Origin: Chamaea fasciata
Lineage: Eukaryota; Chordata; Aves; Passeriformes; Sylviidae
DNA length: 64,000 nucleotides
NCBI GenBank assembly: GCA_029207755.1
Contig: JARCOQ010000082.1
Location: 310,001-374,000 of the forward strand
Reading direction: 5' to 3'
Part shown: piece by piece, positions 1-12,692 of the stretch
Numbering within the stretch: the stretch's first letter is position 1
Layout: each line of letters opens with the position of its first letter
Translations under genes and position numbers: made by a program
The notes under the pieces: model-generated
Told to the model about the DNA's origin: nothing
What the model saw: only the letters and a program-made list of their open reading frames with translations
Databases searched by the model: none

Positions 1-393
1 CAGAGTCTTGGATTGGACTCTGGATGGATACTGCTCCAGATGGACAGCAGAGTCTTGGATTGGACTCTGGATGGATACTGCTCCAGATGGAACGCAGAGC
101 CATGGATCCCACTCTTGGTGGATACTGGTCTGGATGGACTCCAGAGCCATGGATCCGTCTCTGGATGGACACAGTTCTGGATGGACACAAGAGCCATAGA
201 TCCAAATTGGAACCTGTTCTGGATGGATGCAAGGGCCATGGATTCCACTCTGGATGGATACTGCTCCAGTTAGCAACCAGAGTCATAGATCCGAATCCAG
301 ATGGAGACTGGTCCAGATGGACACTGGTCCGGATGGTGACCAGAGCCATTCCTCCCACCTTGTATTGATAGTGGTCTTGCCAGACCCCGAGGC
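1..393 (+). repeat. HOR unit 0, left partial (tail of m16, then m17-m24)
   Basis: Positions 1-7 are the end of m16. Then m17 8-54, m18 55-101, m19 102-148, m20 149-195, m21 196-237, m22 238-284, m23 285-347 and m24 348-393 follow. Both m17 and m18 are present, so this is the tail of an S or L unit, not M. m19 carries base C. Confidence 0.95.
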
Positions 394-1190
394 ATGCATC
401 CCACTCTGGATGGCCAGTGGTCTGGATGGGCCCCAGACCATGGATCCCCTATGAATGGACACTGGTCTAGATGGACGCCAGAGCCATGGATTCCAGCTGG
501 ACACTGGTGTGGATGGACACCAGAGCCATGGATGCCACTGTGGATGGACACTGGTTTGGATGGATATAAGAGCCACGGATCCCAATCTGGATGGACGCTG
601 CTGTGAATAGACACCAGAGCCATGGATCCCACAGTGGATTGACAGTGGTCAGGATGGACACCAGAGCAATGGATGCCACTGTGGATGGACGCAGGTAGAG
701 ATGCACACCAGAGTAATGGTGTCCGCTCTGGATGGACACTGGTATGGATAGACATCAGAGCCTTGGATCCCAGCTTGACTGTGTTCTGGATGGAGAGCAG
801 AGTCTTGGATTGGACTCTGGATGGATACTGCTCCAGATGGACAGCAGAGTCTTGGATTGGACTCTGGATGGATACTGCTCCAGATGGAACGCAGAGCCAT
901 GGATCCCACTGTTGGTGGATACTGGTCTGGATGGACTCCAGAGCCATGGATCCGTCTCTGGATGGACACAGTTCTGGATGGACACAAGAGCCATAGATCC
1001 AAATTGGAACCTGTTCTGGATGGATGCAAGGGCCATGGATTCCACTCTGGATGGATACTGCTCCAGTTAGCAACCAGAGTCATAGATCCGAATCCAGATG
1101 GAGACTGGTCCAGATGGACACTGGTCCGGATGGTGACCAGAGCCATTCCTCCCACCTTGTATTGATAGTGGTCTTGCCAGACCCCGAGGC
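394..1190 (+). repeat. HOR unit 1, type S (797 bp)
   Basis: 17-mer with the m8/m15 hybrid. It mixes the two S classes: m5 ends gaatagacacc (class A) but m6 ends ccagagcaatgg (class B). m4 reads gatggatataag, shared only with the unit at 60780. m19 is G. Confidence 0.95.
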
Positions 1191-2284
1191 ATGCATCCCA
1201 CTCTGGATGGCCAGTGGTCTGGATGGGCCCTAGACCATGGATCCCCTATGAATGGACACTGGTCTAGATGGACGCCAGAGCCATGGATTCCAGCTGGACA
1301 CTGGTGTGGATGGACACCAGAGCCATGGATGCCACTGTGGATGGACACTGGTTTGGATGGACATAAGAGCCACGGATCCCAATCTGGATGGACGCTGCTG
1401 TGAATAGACCCCAGAGCCATGGATCCCACAGTGGATTGACAGTGGTCAGGATGGACACCAGAGCAATGGATGCCACTGTGGATGGACGCAGGTAGAGATG
1501 CACACCAGAGTAATGGTGTCCGCTCTGGATGGACACTGGTATGGATAGACAGCAGAACCCTGGCTTCCACTCTGGATGGACGCTTGCCTGAATAGACAAA
1601 AGAGCTATGGATCCCAGCTTGACACTGGTCTGGATGGACACCAGAGCCATGAATCCCACTCTGAATGCACACTACTCGTGATGGACACAAGAGCCATGCA
1701 TCCCTCTGTGGATGGAGCCTGGTTTGAATGGACAGCACAGCCACGCATCCAGATGGACACCAGAGCCGTGGATCCCAACTGGACAGTGGTCTCGATGGAC
1801 ACCAGTGCCATGGATCCCACTGTGGATGGACACTGGTATGGATAGACATCAGAGCCTTGGATCCCAGCTTGACTGTGTTCTGGATGGAGAGCAGAGTCTT
1901 GGATTGGACTCTGGATGGATACTGCTCCAGATGGACAGCAGAGTCTTGGATTGGACTCTGGATGGATACTGCTCCAGATGGAACGCAGAGCCATGGATCC
2001 CACTCTTGGTGGATACTGGTCTGGATGGACTCCAGAGCCATGGATCCGTCTCTGGATGGACACAGTTCTGGATGGACACAAGAGCCATAGATCCAAATTG
2101 GAACCTGTTCTGGATGGATGCAAGGGCCATGGATTCCACTCTGGATGGATACTGCTCCAGTTAGCAACCAGAGTCATAGATCCGAATCCAGATGGAGACT
2201 GGTCCAGATGGACACTGGTCCGGATGGTGACCAGAGCCATTCCTCCCACCTTGTATTGATAGTGGTCTTGCCAGACCCCGAGGC
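1191..2284 (+). repeat. HOR unit 2, type L (1094 bp)
   Basis: 24-mer. The only unit with gggccctagacc in m1 (usual gggccccagacc). m8 has tggtatgg and m19 is C. Confidence 0.95.
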
Positions 2285-3378
2285 ATGCATCCCACTCTGG
2301 ATGGCCAGTGGTCTGGATGGGCCCCAGACCATGGATCCCCTATGAATGGACACTGGTCTAGATGGACGCCAGAGCCATGGATTCCAGCTGGACACTGGTG
2401 TGGATGGACACCAGAGCCATGGATGCCACTGTGGATGGACACTGGTTTGGATGGACATAAGAGCCACGGATCCCAATCTGGATGGACGCTGCTGTGAATA
2501 GACCCCAGAGCCATGGATCCCACAGTGGATTGACAGTGGTCAGGATGGACACCAGAGCAATGGATGCCACTGTGGATGGACGCAGGTAGAGATGCACACC
2601 AGAGTAATGGTGTCCGCTCTGGATGGACACTGGTATGGATAGACAGCAGAACCCTGGCTTCCACTCTGGATGGACGCTTGCCTGAATAGACAAAAGAGCT
2701 ATGGATCCCAGCTTGACACTGGTCTGGATGGACACCAGAGCCATGAATCCCACTCTGAATGCACACTACTCGTGATGGACACAAGAGCCATGCATCCCTC
2801 TGTGGATGGAGCCTGGTTTGAATGGACAGCACAGCCACGCATCCAGATGGACACCAGAGCCGTGGATCCCAACTGGACAGTGGTCTCGATGGACACCAGT
2901 GCCATGGATCCCACTGTGGATGGACACTGGTATGGATAGACATCAGAGCCTTGGATCCCAGCTTGACTGTGTTCTGGATGGAGAGCAGAGTCTTGGATTG
3001 GACTCTGGATGGATACTGCTCCAGATGGACAGCAGAGTCTTGGATTGGACTCTGGATGGATACTGCTCCAGATGGAACGCAGAGCCATGGATCCCACTGT
3101 TGGTGGATACTGGTCTGGATGGACTCCAGAGCCATGGATCCGTCTCTGGATGGACACAGTTCTGGATGGACACAAGAGCCATAGATCCAAATTGGAACCT
3201 GTTCTGGATGGATGCAAGGGCCATGGATTCCACTCTGGATGGATACTGCTCCAGTTAGCAACCAGAGTCATAGATCCGAATCCAGATGGAGACTGGTCCA
3301 GATGGACACTGGTCCGGATGGTGACCAGAGCCATTCCTCCCACCTTGTATTGATAGTGGTCTTGCCAGACCCCGAGGC
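2285..3378 (+). repeat. HOR unit 3, type L (24-mer, 1094 bp), used as reference unit
   Basis: Monomer starts relative to the unit start: m1 0, m2 46, m3 92, m4 134, m5 181, m6 228, m7 275, m8 322, m9 369, m10 416, m11 458, m12 505, m13 552, m14 577, m15 619, m16 666, m17 708, m18 755, m19 802, m20 849, m21 896, m22 938, m23 985, m24 1048. Most are 46-47 bp. m3, m10, m14, m16 and m21 are 42 bp, sharing a 5-bp loss after the GGATCCCA part. m13 is only 25 bp. m23 is 63 bp because of an extra 16-bp step. The lengths sum exactly to 1094. m1 holds the GCATGC motif and m2 holds TCTAGA, each once per unit. Markers here: m8 tggtatgg, m14 agccgtgg, m19 base G (3099). Confidence 0.96.
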
Positions 3379-4472
3379 ATGCATCCCACTCTGGATGGCC
3401 AGTGGTCTGGATGGGCCCCAGACCATGGATCCCCTATGAATGGACACTGGTCTAGATGGACGCCAGAGCCATGGATTCCAGCTGGACACTGGTGTGGATG
3501 GACACCAGAGCCATGGATGCCACTGTGGATGGACACTGGTTTGGATGGACATAAGAGCCACGGATCCCAATCTGGATGGACGCTGCTGTGAATAGACCCC
3601 AGAGCCATGGATCCCACAGTGGATTGACAGTGGTCAGGATGGACACCAGAGCAATGGATGCCACTGTGGATGGACGCAGGTAGAGATGCACACCAGAGTA
3701 ATGGTGTCCGCTCTGGATGGACACTGGTCTGGATAGACAGCAGAACCCTGGCTTCCACTCTGGATGGACGCTTGCCTGAATAGACAAAAGAGCTATGGAT
3801 CCCAGCTTGACACTGGTCTGGATGGACACCAGAGCCATGAATCCCACTCTGAATGCACACTACTCGTGATGGACACAAGAGCCATGCATCCCTCTGTGGA
3901 TGGAGCCTGGTTTGAATGGACAGCACAGCCACGCATCCAGATGGACACCAGAGCCGTGGATCCCAACTGGACAGTGGTCTCGATGGACACCAGTGCCATG
4001 GATCCCACTGTGGATGGACACTGGTATGGATAGACATCAGAGCCTTGGATCCCAGCTTGACTGTGTTCTGGATGGAGAGCAGAGTCTTGGATTGGACTCT
4101 GGATGGATACTGCTCCAGATGGACAGCAGAGTCTTGGATTGGACTCTGGATGGATACTGCTCCAGATGGAACGCAGAGCCATGGATCCCACTGTTGGTGG
4201 ATACTGGTCTGGATGGACTCCAGAGCCATGGATCCGTCTCTGGATGGACACAGTTCTGGATGGACACAAGAGCCATAGATCCAAATTGGAACCTGTTCTG
4301 GATGGATGCAAGGGCCATGGATTCCACTCTGGATGGATACTGCTCCAGTTAGCAACCAGAGTCATAGATCCGAATCCAGATGGAGACTGGTCCAGATGGA
4401 CACTGGTCCGGATGGTGACCAGAGCCATTCCTCCCACCTTGTATTGATAGTGGTCTTGCCAGACCCCGAGGC
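3379..4472 (+). repeat. HOR unit 4, type L (1094 bp)
   Basis: 24-mer. m8 has tggtctgg (3727-3734), the main difference I see from unit 3. m19 is G. Confidence 0.95.
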
Positions 4473-5519
4473 ATGCATCCCACTCTGGATGGCCAGTGGT
4501 CTGGATGGGCCCCAGACCATGGATCCCCTATGAATGGACACTGGTCTAGATGGACGCCAGAGCCATGGATTCCAGCTGGACACTGGTGTGGATGGACACC
4601 AGAGCCATGGATGCCACTGTGGATGGACACTGGTTTGGATGGACATAAGAGCCACGGATCCCAATCTGGATGGACGCTGCTGTGAATAGACCCCAGAGCC
4701 ATGGATCCCACAGTGGATTGACAGTGGTCAGGATGGACACCAGAGCAATGGATGCCACTGTGGATGGACGCAGGTAGAGATGCACACCAGAGTAATGGTG
4801 TCCGCTCTGGATGGACACTGGTCTGGATAGACAGCAGAACCCTGGCTTCCACTCTGGATGGACGCTTGCCTGAATAGACAAAAGAGCTATGGATCCCAGC
4901 TTGACACTGGTCTGGATGGACACCAGAGCCATGAATCCCACTCTGAATGCACACTACTCGTGATGGACACAAGAGCCATGCATCCCTCTGTGGATGGAGC
5001 CTGGTTTGAATGGACAGCACAGCCACGCATCCAGATGGACACCAGAGCCGTGGATCCCAACTGGACAGTGGTCTCGATGGACACCAGTGCCATGGATCCC
5101 ACTGTGGATGGACACTGGTATGGATAGACATCAGAGCCTTGGATCCCAGCTTGACTGTGTTCTGGATGGAGAGCAGAGTCTTGGATTGGACTCTGGATGG
5201 ATACTGCTCCAGATGGAACGCAGAGCCATGGATCCCACTGTTGGTGGATACTGGTCTGGATGGACTCCAGAGCCATGGATCCGTCTCTGGATGGACACAG
5301 TTCTGGATGGACACAAGAGCCATAGATCCAAATTGGAACCTGTTCTGGATGGATGCAAGGGCCATGGATTCCACTCTGGATGGATACTGCTCCAGTTAGC
5401 AACCAGAGTCATAGATCCGAATCCAGATGGAGACTGGTCCAGATGGACACTGGTCCGGATGGTGACCAGAGCCATTCCTCCCACCTTGTATTGATAGTGG
5501 TCTTGCCAGACCCCGAGGC
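4473..5519 (+). repeat. HOR unit 5, type M (1047 bp)
   Basis: 23-mer lacking m17: m16 runs directly into m18 near 5178. m8 tggtctgg, m19 G (5240). First unit of the duplicated block at 4473-10848. Confidence 0.95.
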
Positions 5520-6316
5520 ATGCATCCCACTCTGGATGGCCAGTGGTCTCGATGGGCCCCAGACCATGGATCCCCTATGAATGGACACTGGTCTAGATGG
5601 ACGCCAGAGCCATGGATTCCAGCTGGACACTGGTGTGGATGGACACCAGAGCCATGGATGCCACTGTGGATGGACACTGGTTTGGATGGACATAAGAGCC
5701 ACGGATCCCAATCTGGATGGACGCTGCTGTGAATAGACACCAGAGCCATGGATCCCACAGTGGATTGACAGTGGTCAGGATGGACACCAGGGCAATGGAT
5801 GCCACTGTGGATGGACGCAGGTAGAGATGCACACCAGAGTAATGGTGTCCGCTCTGGATGGACACTGGTACGGATAGACATCAGAGCCTTGGATCCCAGC
5901 TTGACTGTGTTCTGGATGGAGAGCAGAGTCTTGGATTGGACTCTGGATGGATACTGCTCCAGATGGACAGCAGAGTCTTGGATTGGACTCTGGATGGATA
6001 CTGCTCCAGATGGAACGCAGAGCCATGGATCCCACTGTTGGTGGATACTGGTCTGGATGGACTCCAGAGCCATGGATCCGTCTCTGGATGGACACAGTTC
6101 TGGATGGACACAAGAGCCATAGATCCAAATTGGAACCTGTTCTGGATGGATGCAAGGGCCATGGATTCCACTCTGGATGGATACTGCTCCAGTTAGCAAC
6201 CAGAGTCATAGATCCGAATCCAGATGGAGACTGGTCCAGATGGACACTGGTCCGGATGGTGACCAGAGCCATTCCTCCCACCTTGTATTGATAGTGGTCT
6301 TGCCAGACCCCGAGGC
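5520..6316 (+). repeat. HOR unit 6, type S, class A (797 bp)
   Basis: m1 reads ggtctcgatgg, found otherwise only at unit 13 (11896), exactly 6,376 bp away. The hybrid monomer has tggtacgg. m19 is G at 6037, whereas unit 13 has C. Confidence 0.95.
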
Positions 6317-7363
6317 ATGCATCCCACTCTGGATGGCCAGTGGTCTGGATGGGCCCCAGACCATGGATCCCCTATGAATGGACACTGGTCTAGATGGACG
6401 CCAGAGCCATGGATTCCAGCTGGACACTGGTGTGGATGGACACCAGAGCCATGGATGCCACTGTGGATGGACACTGGTTTGGATGGACATAAGAGCCACG
6501 GATCCCAATCTGGATGGACGCTGCTGTGAATAGACCCCAGAGCCATGGATCCCACAGTGGATTGACAGTGGTCAGGATGGACACCAGAGCAATGGATGCC
6601 ACTGTGGATGGACGCAGGTAGAGATGCACACCAGAGTAATGGTGTCCGCTCTGGATGGACACTGGTATGGATAGACAGCAGAACCCTGGCTTCCACTCTG
6701 GATGGACGCTTGCCTGAATAGACAAAAGAGCTATGGATCCCAGCTTGACACTGGTCTGGATGGACACCAGAGCCATGAATCCCACTCTGAATGCACACTA
6801 CTCGTGATGGACACAAGAGCCATGCATCCCTCTGTGGATGGAGCCTGGTTTGAATGGACAGCACAGCCACGCATCCAGATGGACACCAGAGCCGTGGATC
6901 CCAACTGGACAGTGGTCTCGATGGACACCAGTGCCATGGATCCCACTGTGGATGGACACTGGTATGGATAGACATCAGAGCCTTGGATCCCAGCTTGACT
7001 GTGTTCTGGATGGAGAGCAGAGTCTTGGATTGGACTCTGGATGGATACTGCTCCAGATGGAACGCAGAGCCATGGATCCCACTGTTGGTGGATACTGGTC
7101 TGGATGGACTCCAGAGCCATGGATCCGTCTCTGGATGGACACAGTTCTGGATGGACACAAGAGCCATAGATCCAAATTGGAACCTGTTCTGGATGGATGC
7201 AAGGGCCATGGATTCCACTCTGGATGGATACTGCTCCAGTTAGCAACCAGAGTCATAGATCCGAATCCAGATGGAGACTGGTCCAGATGGACACTGGTCC
7301 GGATGGTGACCAGAGCCATTCCTCCCACCTTGTATTGATAGTGGTCTTGCCAGACCCCGAGGC
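6317..7363 (+). repeat. HOR unit 7, type M (1047 bp)
   Basis: 23-mer lacking m17. m8 tggtatgg, m19 G. Corresponds to unit 14 (12693). Confidence 0.95.
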
Positions 7364-8160
7364 ATGCATCCCACTCTGGATGGCCAGTGGTCTGGATGGG
7401 CCCCAGACCATGGATCCCCTATGAATGGACACTGGTCTAGATGGACGCCAGAGCCATGGATTCCAGCTGGACACTGGTGTGGATGGACACCAGAGCCATG
7501 GATGCCACTGTGGATGGACACTGGTTTGGATGGACATAAGAGCCACGGATCCCAATCTGGATGGACACTGCTGTGAATAGACACCAGAGCCATGGATCCC
7601 ACAGTGGATTGACAGTGGTCAGGATGGACACCAGGGCAATGGATGCCACTGTGGATGGACGCAGGTAGAGATGCACACCCGAGTAATGGTGTCCGCTCTG
7701 GATGGACACTGGTATGGATAGACATCAGAGCCTTGGATCCCAGCTTGACTGTGTTCTGGATGGAGAGCAGAGTCTTGGATTGGACTCTGGATGGATACTG
7801 CTCCAGATGGACAGCAGAGTCTTGGATTGGACTCTGGATGGATACTGCTCCAGATGGAACGCAGAGCCATGGATCCCACTGTTGGTGGATACTGGTCTGG
7901 ATGGACTCCAGAGCCATGGATCCGTCTCTGGATGGACACAGTTCTGGATGGACACAAGAGCCATAGATCCAAATTGGAACCTGTTCTGGATGGATGCAAG
8001 GGCCATGGATTCCACTCTGGATGGATACTGCTCCAGTTAGCAACCAGAGTCATAGATCCGAATCCAGATGGAGACTGGTCCAGATGGACACTGGTCCGGA
8101 TGGTGACCAGAGCCATTCCTCCCACCTTGTATTGATAGTGGTCTTGCCAGACCCCGAGGC
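7364..8160 (+). repeat. HOR unit 8, type S, class A (797 bp)
   Basis: m5 has gatggacactgctg instead of gatggacgctgctg, and m7 ends cacacccgagtaatgg. Both markers recur together at units 15 and 16. m19 is G. Confidence 0.95.
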
Positions 8161-8957
8161 ATGGATCCCACTCTGGATGGCCAGTGGTCTGGATGGGCCC
8201 CAGACCATGGATCCCCTATGAATGGACACTGGTCTAGATGGACGCCAGAGCCATGGATTCCAGCTGGACACTGGTGTGGATGGACACCAGAGCCATGGAT
8301 GCCACTGTGGATGGACACTGGTTTGGATGGACATAAGAGCCACGGATCCCAATCTGGATGGACGCTGCTGTGAATAGACACCAGAGCCATGGATCCCACA
8401 GTGGATTGACAGTGGTCAGGATGGACACCAGGTCAATGGATGCCACTGTGGATGGACGCAGGTAGAGATGCACACCAGAGTAATGGTGTCCGCTCTGGAT
8501 GGACACTGGTATGGATAGACATCAGAGCCTTGGATCCCAGCTTGACTGTGTTCTGGATGGAGAGCAGAGTCTTGGATTGGACTCTGGATGGATACTGCTC
8601 CAGATGGACAGCAGAGTCTTGGATTGGACTCTGGATGGATACTGCTCCAGATGGAACGCAGAGCCATGGATCCCACTCTTGGTGGATACTGGTCTGGATG
8701 GACTCCAGAGCCATGGATCCGTCTCTGGATGGACACAGTTCTGGATGGACACAAGAGCCATAGATCCAAATTGGAACCTGTTCTGGATGGATGCAAGGGC
8801 CATGGATTCCACTCTGGATGGATACTGCTCCAGTTAGCAACCAGAGTCATAGATCCGAATCCAGATGGAGACTGGTCCAGATGGACACTGGTCCGGATGG
8901 TGACCAGAGCCATTCCTCCCACCTTGTATTGATAGTGGTCTTGCCAGACCCCGAGGC
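8161..8957 (+). repeat. HOR unit 9, type S, class A variant (797 bp)
   Basis: m1 starts atggatcc (usual atgcatcc), removing the GCATGC site. m6 ends ccaggtcaatgg, found otherwise only at unit 17 (15334). m19 is C. Confidence 0.95.
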
Positions 8958-9754
8958 ATGCATCCCACTCTGGATGGCCAGTGGTCTGGATGGGCCCCAG
9001 ACCATGGATCCCCTATGAATGGACACTGGTCTAGATGGACGCCAGAGCCATGGATTCCAGCTGGACACTGGTGTGGATGGACACCAGAGCCATGGATGCC
9101 ACTGTGGATGGACACTGGTTTGGATGGACATAAGAGCCACGGATCCCAATCTGGATGGACGCTGCTGTGAATAGACCCCAGAGCCATGGATCCCACAGTG
9201 GATTGACAGTGGTCAGGATGGACACCAGAGCAATGGATGCCACTGTGGATGGACGCAGGTAGAGATGCACACCAGAGTAATGGTGTCCGCTCTGGATGGA
9301 CACTGGTATGGATAGACATCAGAGCCTTGGATCCCAGCTTGACTGTGTTCTGGATGGAGAGCAGAGTCTTGGATTGGACTCTGGATGGATACTGCTCCAG
9401 ATGGACAGCAGAGTCTTGGATTGGACTCTGGATGGATACTGCTCCAGATGGAACGCAGAGCCATGGATCCCACTGTTGGTGGATACTGGTCTGGATGGAC
9501 TCCAGAGCCATGGATCCGTCTCTGGATGGACACAGTTCTGGATGGACACAAGAGCCATAGATCCAAATTGGAACCTGTTCTGGATGGATGCAAGGGCCAT
9601 GGATTCCACTCTGGATGGATACTGCTCCAGTTAGCAACCAGAGTCATGGATCCGAATCCAGATGGAGACTGGTCCAGATGGACACTGGTCCGGATTGTGA
9701 CCAGAGCCATTCCTCCCACCTTGTATTGATAGTGGTCTTGCCAGACCCCGAGGC
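8958..9754 (+). repeat. HOR unit 10, type S, class B (797 bp)
   Basis: The m22/m23 junction reads gtcatggatccg (usual gtcatagatccg), shared with units 18 and 27. m23 has a private ccggattgtgacc. m19 is G (9475). Confidence 0.95.
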
Positions 9755-10848
9755 ATGCATCCCACTCTGGATGGCCAGTGGTCTGGATGGGCCCCAGACC
9801 ATGGATCCCCTATGAATGGACACTGGTCTAGATGGACGCCAGAGCCATGGATTCCAGCTGGACACTGGTGTGGATGGACACCAGAGCCATGGATGCCACT
9901 GTGGATGGACACTGGTTTGGATGGACATAAGAGCCACGGATCCCAATCTGGATGGACGCTGCTGTGAATAGACCCCAGAGCCATGGATCCCACAGTGGAT
10001 TGACAGTGGTCAGGATGGACACCAGAGCAATGGATGCCACTGTGGATGGACGCAGGTAGAGATGCACACCAGAGTAATGGTGTCCGCTCTGGATGGACAC
10101 TGGTCTGGATAGACAGCAGAACCCTGGCTTCCACTCTGGATGGACGCTTGCCTGAATAGACAAAAGAGCTATGGATCCCAGCTTGACACTGGTCTGGATG
10201 GACACCAGAGCCATGAATCCCACTCTGAATGCACACTACTCGTGATGGACACAAGAGCCATGCATCCCTCTGTGGATGGAGCCTGGTTTGAATGGACAGC
10301 ACAGCCACGCATCCAGATGGACACCAGAGCTGTGGATCCCAACTGGACAGTGGTCTCGATGGACACCAGTGCCATGGATCCCACTGTGGATGGACACTGG
10401 TATGGATAGACATCAGAGCCTTGGATCCCAGCTTGACTGTGTTCTGGATGGAGAGCAGAGTCTTGGATTGGACTCTGGATGGATACTGCTCCAGATGGAC
10501 AGCAGAGTCTTGGATTGGACTCTGGATGGATACTGCTCCAGATGGAACGCAGAGCCATGGATCCCACTGTTGGTGGATACTGGTCTGGATGGACTCCAGA
10601 GCCATGGATCCGTCTCTGGATGGACACAGTTCTGGATGGACACAAGAGCCATAGATCCAAATTGGAACCTGTTCTGGATGGATGCAAGGGCCATGGATTC
10701 CACTCTGGATGGATACTGCTCCAGTTAGCAACCAGAGTCATAGATCCGAATCCAGATGGAGACTGGTCCAGATGGACACTGGTCCGGATGGTGACCAGAG
10801 CCATTCCTCCCACCTTGTATTGATAGTGGTCTTGCCAGACCCCGAGGC
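9755..10848 (+). repeat. HOR unit 11, type L (1094 bp)
   Basis: m14 starts after agagc as tgtggatccc (usual cgtggatccc), shared with units 19 and 28. Those two are type M, so this copy has an extra 47-bp m17. m8 tggtctgg, m19 G. Confidence 0.95.
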
Positions 10849-11895
10849 ATGCATCCCACTCTGGATGGCCAGTGGTCTGGATGGGCCCCAGACCATGGAT
10901 CCCCTATGAATGGACACTGGTCTAGATGGACGCCAGAGCCATGGATTCCAGCTGGACACTGGTGTGGATGGACACCAGAGCCATGGATGCCACTGTGGAT
11001 GGACACTGGTTTGGATGGACATAAGAGCCACGGATCCCAATCTGGATGGACGCTGCTGTGAATAGACCCCAGAGCCATGGATCCCACAGTGGATTGACAG
11101 TGGTCAGGATGGACACCAGAGCAATGGATGCCACTGTGGATGGACGCAGGTAGAGATGCACACCAGAGTAATGGTGTCCGCTCTGGATGGACACTGGTCT
11201 GGATAGACAGCAGAACCCTGGCTTCCACTCTGGATGGACGCTTGCCTGAATAGACAAAAGAGCTATGGATCCCAGCTTGACACTGGTCTGGATGGACACC
11301 AGAGCCATGAATCCCACTCTGAATGCACACTACTCGTGATGGACACAAGAGCCATGCATCCCTCTGTGGATGGAGCCTGGTTTGAATGGACAGCACAGCC
11401 ACGCATCCAGATGGACACCAGAGCCGTGGATCCCAACTGGACAGTGGTCTCGATGGACACCAGTGCCATGGATCCCACTGTGGATGGACACTGGTATGGA
11501 TAGACATCAGAGCCTTGGATCCCAGCTTGACTGTGTTCTGGATGGAGAGCAGAGTCTTGGATTGGACTCTGGATGGATACTGCTCCAGATGGAACGCAGA
11601 GCCATGGATCCCACTGTTGGTGGATACTGGTCTGGATGGACTCCAGAGCCATGGATCCGTCTCTGGATGGACACAGTTCTGGATGGACACAAGAGCCATA
11701 GATCCAAATTGGAACCTGTTCTGGATGGATGCAAGGGCCATGGATTCCACTCTGGATGGATACTGCTCCAGTTAGCAACCAGAGTCATAGATCCGAATCC
11801 AGATGGAGACTGGTCCAGATGGACACTGGTCCGGATGGTGACCAGAGCCATTCCTCCCACCTTGTATTGATAGTGGTCTTGCCAGACCCCGAGGC
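10849..11895 (+). repeat. HOR unit 12, type M (1047 bp)
   Basis: Lacks m17. m8 tggtctgg, m19 G. Counterpart of unit 5 at an offset of 6,376 bp. Confidence 0.95.
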
Positions 11896-12692
11896 ATGCA
11901 TCCCACTCTGGATGGCCAGTGGTCTCGATGGGCCCCAGACCATGGATCCCCTATGAATGGACACTGGTCTAGATGGACGCCAGAGCCATGGATTCCAGCT
12001 GGACACTGGTGTGGATGGACACCAGAGCCATGGATGCCACTGTGGATGGACACTGGTTTGGATGGACATAAGAGCCACGGATCCCAATCTGGATGGACGC
12101 TGCTGTGAATAGACACCAGAGCCATGGATCCCACAGTGGATTGACAGTGGTCAGGATGGACACCAGGGCAATGGATGCCACTGTGGATGGACGCAGGTAG
12201 AGATGCACACCAGAGTAATGGTGTCCGCTCTGGATGGACACTGGTACGGATAGACATCAGAGCCTTGGATCCCAGCTTGACTGTGTTCTGGATGGAGAGC
12301 AGAGTCTTGGATTGGACTCTGGATGGATACTGCTCCAGATGGACAGCAGAGTCTTGGATTGGACTCTGGATGGATACTGCTCCAGATGGAACGCAGAGCC
12401 ATGGATCCCACTCTTGGTGGATACTGGTCTGGATGGACTCCAGAGCCATGGATCCGTCTCTGGATGGACACAGTTCTGGATGGACACAAGAGCCATAGAT
12501 CCAAATTGGAACCTGTTCTGGATGGATGCAAGGGCCATGGATTCCACTCTGGATGGATACTGCTCCAGTTAGCAACCAGAGTCATAGATCCGAATCCAGA
12601 TGGAGACTGGTCCAGATGGACACTGGTCCGGATGGTGACCAGAGCCATTCCTCCCACCTTGTATTGATAGTGGTCTTGCCAGACCCCGAGGC
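11896..12692 (+). repeat. HOR unit 13, type S, class A (797 bp)
   Basis: Carries ggtctcgatgg in m1 and tggtacgg in the hybrid, as unit 6 does. m19 is C at 12413, unlike unit 6. Confidence 0.95.

Larger units (their letters stand above)
4473..10848 (+). repeat. Multi-unit block P1 (M S M S S S L, 6,376 bp)
   Basis: Units 5-11. Ordered markers (m1 ctcg plus tggtacgg, m5 gacact plus m7 cccgag, m1 atggatcc plus m6 ggtc, gtcatgg, m14 tgtgg) recur in the same order in block P2. This shows duplication of a segment several units long, not independent single-unit events. Confidence 0.9.

Noticed and set aside
1067..2167. 366-codon open frame on the minus strand, repeated in many units, and similar frames of 60-341 codons in other frames
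   Set aside because: They follow the repeat period, start and stop where unit type or frame shifts, overlap each other on both strands, and show no domain, no signal of coding selection and no stable frame. They are translations of satellite DNA.
2331..2340. Repeated CCATGGATCC as a possible protein-binding or hairpin motif
   Set aside because: It is part of the monomer consensus in almost every repeat and extends no further as a palindrome. Nothing beyond its repetition supports a function.
5520..12692. The 6,376-bp offset equals exactly eight S units (8 x 797)
   Set aside because: The offset is really S M S S S L M. The equality is a numerical coincidence because 1094 + 2 x 1047 = 4 x 797.
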